A stretch of 7,140 nt of DNA. Source: Methanobacteriota archaeon. Its GTDB lineage: Archaea > Altiarchaeota > Altiarchaeia > IMC4 > QMZM01. Made by a program: the position numbers and the translations under genes. The stretch's first letter is position 1; the number at the start of each line of letters is the position of its first letter. Below are positions 6,083 to 7,140 of the stretch, in pieces. Location: contig CAIYYO010000060.1 in NCBI GenBank assembly GCA_903930485.1, forward strand, positions 1 to 7,140, written 5' to 3'. The notes beneath the pieces were generated by a model. It saw only the letters and a list, made by a program, of their open reading frames with translations. It made no database searches and was not told where the DNA came from.

Positions 6083-7140
6083 ATGGAAAAAGGGATAATT
6101 CTTGTTTTGGCATTATCCGTTCTGCTCTGCGGTTGCACAGGCCCGGCGAATGAGAAAACAACCCAGAACGCTCTCGAACAACAAAACGGCGCCGCGATGG
6201 CTGAATCCTTTGTCCGAAACTCATCCACTTACATTTACGACGGCTACGATATCAAGGAGTCCGGTTCGGATAAAGTAGGCGATTCAGCGCATTACATATA
6301 CGTGTTCAGTTCGCGTAATTCAGGATACGGCAATCGTAAAGACAAAGCCGTAGACAGAGAAGTAACGGCGCACGTCGCAAATATCACGGTCCAGGACGGC
6401 AGGGTAGTCATTGCTTTCCTCGACGGCAAGTATAACATGCTCGAGGACGAGATGGAAGGAGAGCCCTTGTGCAAGGATTCATGCGGCGACGGCATATGCC
6501 AGGAAGTCGTCTGCGAGGGAGACGGATGCCCGTGCCCCGAGACCGAGACAAGCTGCCCGAAGGACTGCAAGAGCACGGCCATCGATCGCAAATACTGCGC
6601 GGCGGATTCTGATTGCGCATGCGGCAGGAGCGTGGATTCGAGCCAGTGCCTCTACGGGAACAAGAAATACGTCGATCCCTCCAAGAAGTGCCCGGAATAC
6701 TGCAATGGAACTGCCGGGGAATTTCCGTTAACATGCGTTGCGAATCAATGCTTCATGAAGGTGTCATCGACCTGCATCGGCGAGGGACGGCGAATTGGTG
6801 GCGGTAACGCTCCCTGCTGTGAAGGCCTGAAGAAGGTTCCCGATATAGCTGGGCCCGACGCGTCAGGCAGATGCGCGGCTGTATACGTCTCTTCCGGTTC
6901 GGTTTGCGCAATGTGCGGGGACGGTGTCTGCGGCACTGGCGAGAACGCCTGCAATTGCCCGGTGGATTGCTCGAACGCGACCAGGCGCGATCCTCTGAGG
7001 GAGGCTTCCATCGCGTACATAAAAACCACTCAAAAATACGTGGACTATAAAGGCGTGAACCTTACCGAGACGAATTATAAAAGGGTGAGCAGCACCGAGC
7101 AGGATATATGGTACAACTATTCGAGCGGCTTGAACAAGAC
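6083..7140 (+). CDS. Cysteine-rich lipoprotein with repeated beta domains (3' end missing)
   Basis: An open frame of 352 codons plus 2 nt runs off the window end. It begins MEKGIILVLALSVLLCGCTG, a lipoprotein signal peptide with lipobox L-C-G-C, so the mature protein should be lipid-anchored at C18. Residues ~39-120 form a beta-type domain with TYIYDG, SSRNSGYGNR and VTAHVANITVQDGRV motifs. These resemble a conserved uncharacterised domain I recall from methanogen and other secreted proteins (TYxFDG...SRHAGYGDRT...TPHxAxIxVxxGxV). Residues 130-296 contain 26 Cys: a CGDGIC module (134-162), a YCAADSDCAC...CVANQC segment (171-223), a CIGEG...CC...C segment (231-264) and a second CGDGVC module (278-296). 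From ~308 a second copy of the N-terminal domain seems to begin (AYIKTTQKYVDYKGVNLTET). The even Cys count suits disulfides in an extracellular protein. No Shine-Dalgarno sequence is present. It may be read through from the radical SAM gene 45 bp upstream. Molecular function is unknown. Confidence 0.85.
   Translation, partial: MEKGIILVLALSVLLCGCTGPANEKTTQNALEQQNGAAMAESFVRNSSTYIYDGYDIKESGSDKVGDSAHYIYVFSSRNSGYGNRKDKAVDREVTAHVANITVQDGRVVIAFLDGKYNMLEDEMEGEPLCKDSCGDGICQEVVCEGDGCPCPETETSCPKDCKSTAIDRKYCAADSDCACGRSVDSSQCLYGNKKYVDPSKKCPEYCNGTAGEFPLTCVANQCFMKVSSTCIGEGRRIGGGNAPCCEGLKKVPDIAGPDASGRCAAVYVSSGSVCAMCGDGVCGTGENACNCPVDCSNATRRDPLREASIAYIKTTQKYVDYKGVNLTETNYKRVSSTEQDIWYNYSSGLNK
6197..6442 (+). repeat. 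First copy of the TYxxDG...GYGxR beta domain in the lipoprotein
   Basis: Residues 39-120: MAESFVRNSSTYIYDG, then YIYVFSSRNSGYGNR, then TAHVANITVQDGRVVIAFLDG. The pattern matches a conserved secreted-protein domain recalled from archaea, but the CPxCW-type Cys pair often found before the aromatic strand is absent here (GDSAHYIYVF instead). Its boundary with the Cys core is at about residue 125. Confidence 0.55.
6482..6568 (+). other. First CGDGxC cysteine module of the lipoprotein (residues 134-162)
   Basis: CGDGIC opens the module and CPKDC closes it, with an inserted Cys-containing loop (VVCEGDGCPC) that makes it longer than the standard 19-21 residue form. It is the same family of module as at 3239-3301 and 6914-6970. 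Confidence 0.75.
6914..6970 (+). other. Second CGDGxC cysteine module of the lipoprotein (residues 278-296)
   Basis: CGDGVCGTGENACNCPVDC is the canonical 19-residue form with Cys at 278, 283, 290, 292 and 296. It separates the Cys core from the apparent second copy of the beta domain. Confidence 0.8.
7004..7140 (+). repeat. Start of an apparent second copy of the lipoprotein beta domain, cut by the window end
   Basis: Residues 308-352 read ASIAYIKTTQKYVDYKGVNL then DIWYNYSSGLNK. They align with AMAESFVRNSSTYIYDGYDI and HYIYVFSSRNSG of the first copy: an Ala-led helix, an aromatic-D/K-G turn, then an aromatic strand ending in SS. Identity is low and only half of the domain is in view. Confidence 0.4.

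Noticed and set aside
6408..6807. Arg- and Ser/Pro-rich open frames overlapping the lipoprotein gene on both strands
   Set aside because: They are frame shadows of the Cys-rich coding sequence. The 6083 frame explains the region with a signal peptide and conserved Cys modules.

Overview
The window looks like archaeal chromosomal DNA. It carries a Cdc6/Orc1 replication initiator, promoter elements of BRE plus TATA type with starts that lack Shine-Dalgarno sequences, frequent ATA (Ile) and AGG (Arg) codons, and secreted proteins built from Ig-like/CARDB domains, Thr-only linkers and 'CGDGxC' cysteine modules. This mix is common in uncultivated archaea (DPANN-type and unaffiliated euryarchaeal lineages), but I cannot name a phylum from the sequence alone. 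I see no sign of a phage, insertion sequence, CRISPR array, tRNA or rRNA.

Layout. Bases 1-1095 (+) are the Cdc6/Orc1 gene, cut at its 5' end. It converges with a two-gene minus-strand operon across a 23-bp gap (1096-1118) that holds no obvious terminator. Read 5'->3', that operon is first a 593-aa type I membrane surface protein (4837-3056) and then a 646-aa secreted CARDB protein (3059-1119), joined by an ATGA stop/start overlap. Bases 4838-4948 are an AT-rich divergent promoter region. Rightward from it is a TIGR01212/YhcC-like radical SAM enzyme (4949-6037). After a 45-bp gap comes a cysteine-rich lipoprotein (6083 to the window end), cut at its 3' end. There is no gene-free stretch longer than about 110 bp.

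How the genes relate. Three of the five genes encode cell-surface or secreted proteins. Two of these, on opposite strands, share the same small Cys module ending in a C-x(n)-DC signature, which suggests a local surface-protein neighbourhood. The CARDB protein has no visible membrane anchor and is probably co-translated with the membrane-anchored protein, so the two may act together at the envelope (inference). Cdc6 and the radical SAM enzyme are housekeeping-type genes with no evident link to the surface proteins. I found no clear evidence of a novel defence or metabolic system. The most distinctive items are the recently homogenised CARDB duplication with Thr stalks, the unrecognised Tyr/Cys-rich domain at the front of the CARDB protein, and the lipoprotein in which two copies of a 'TYxxDG...GYGxR'-type domain appear to flank a 26-Cys core.
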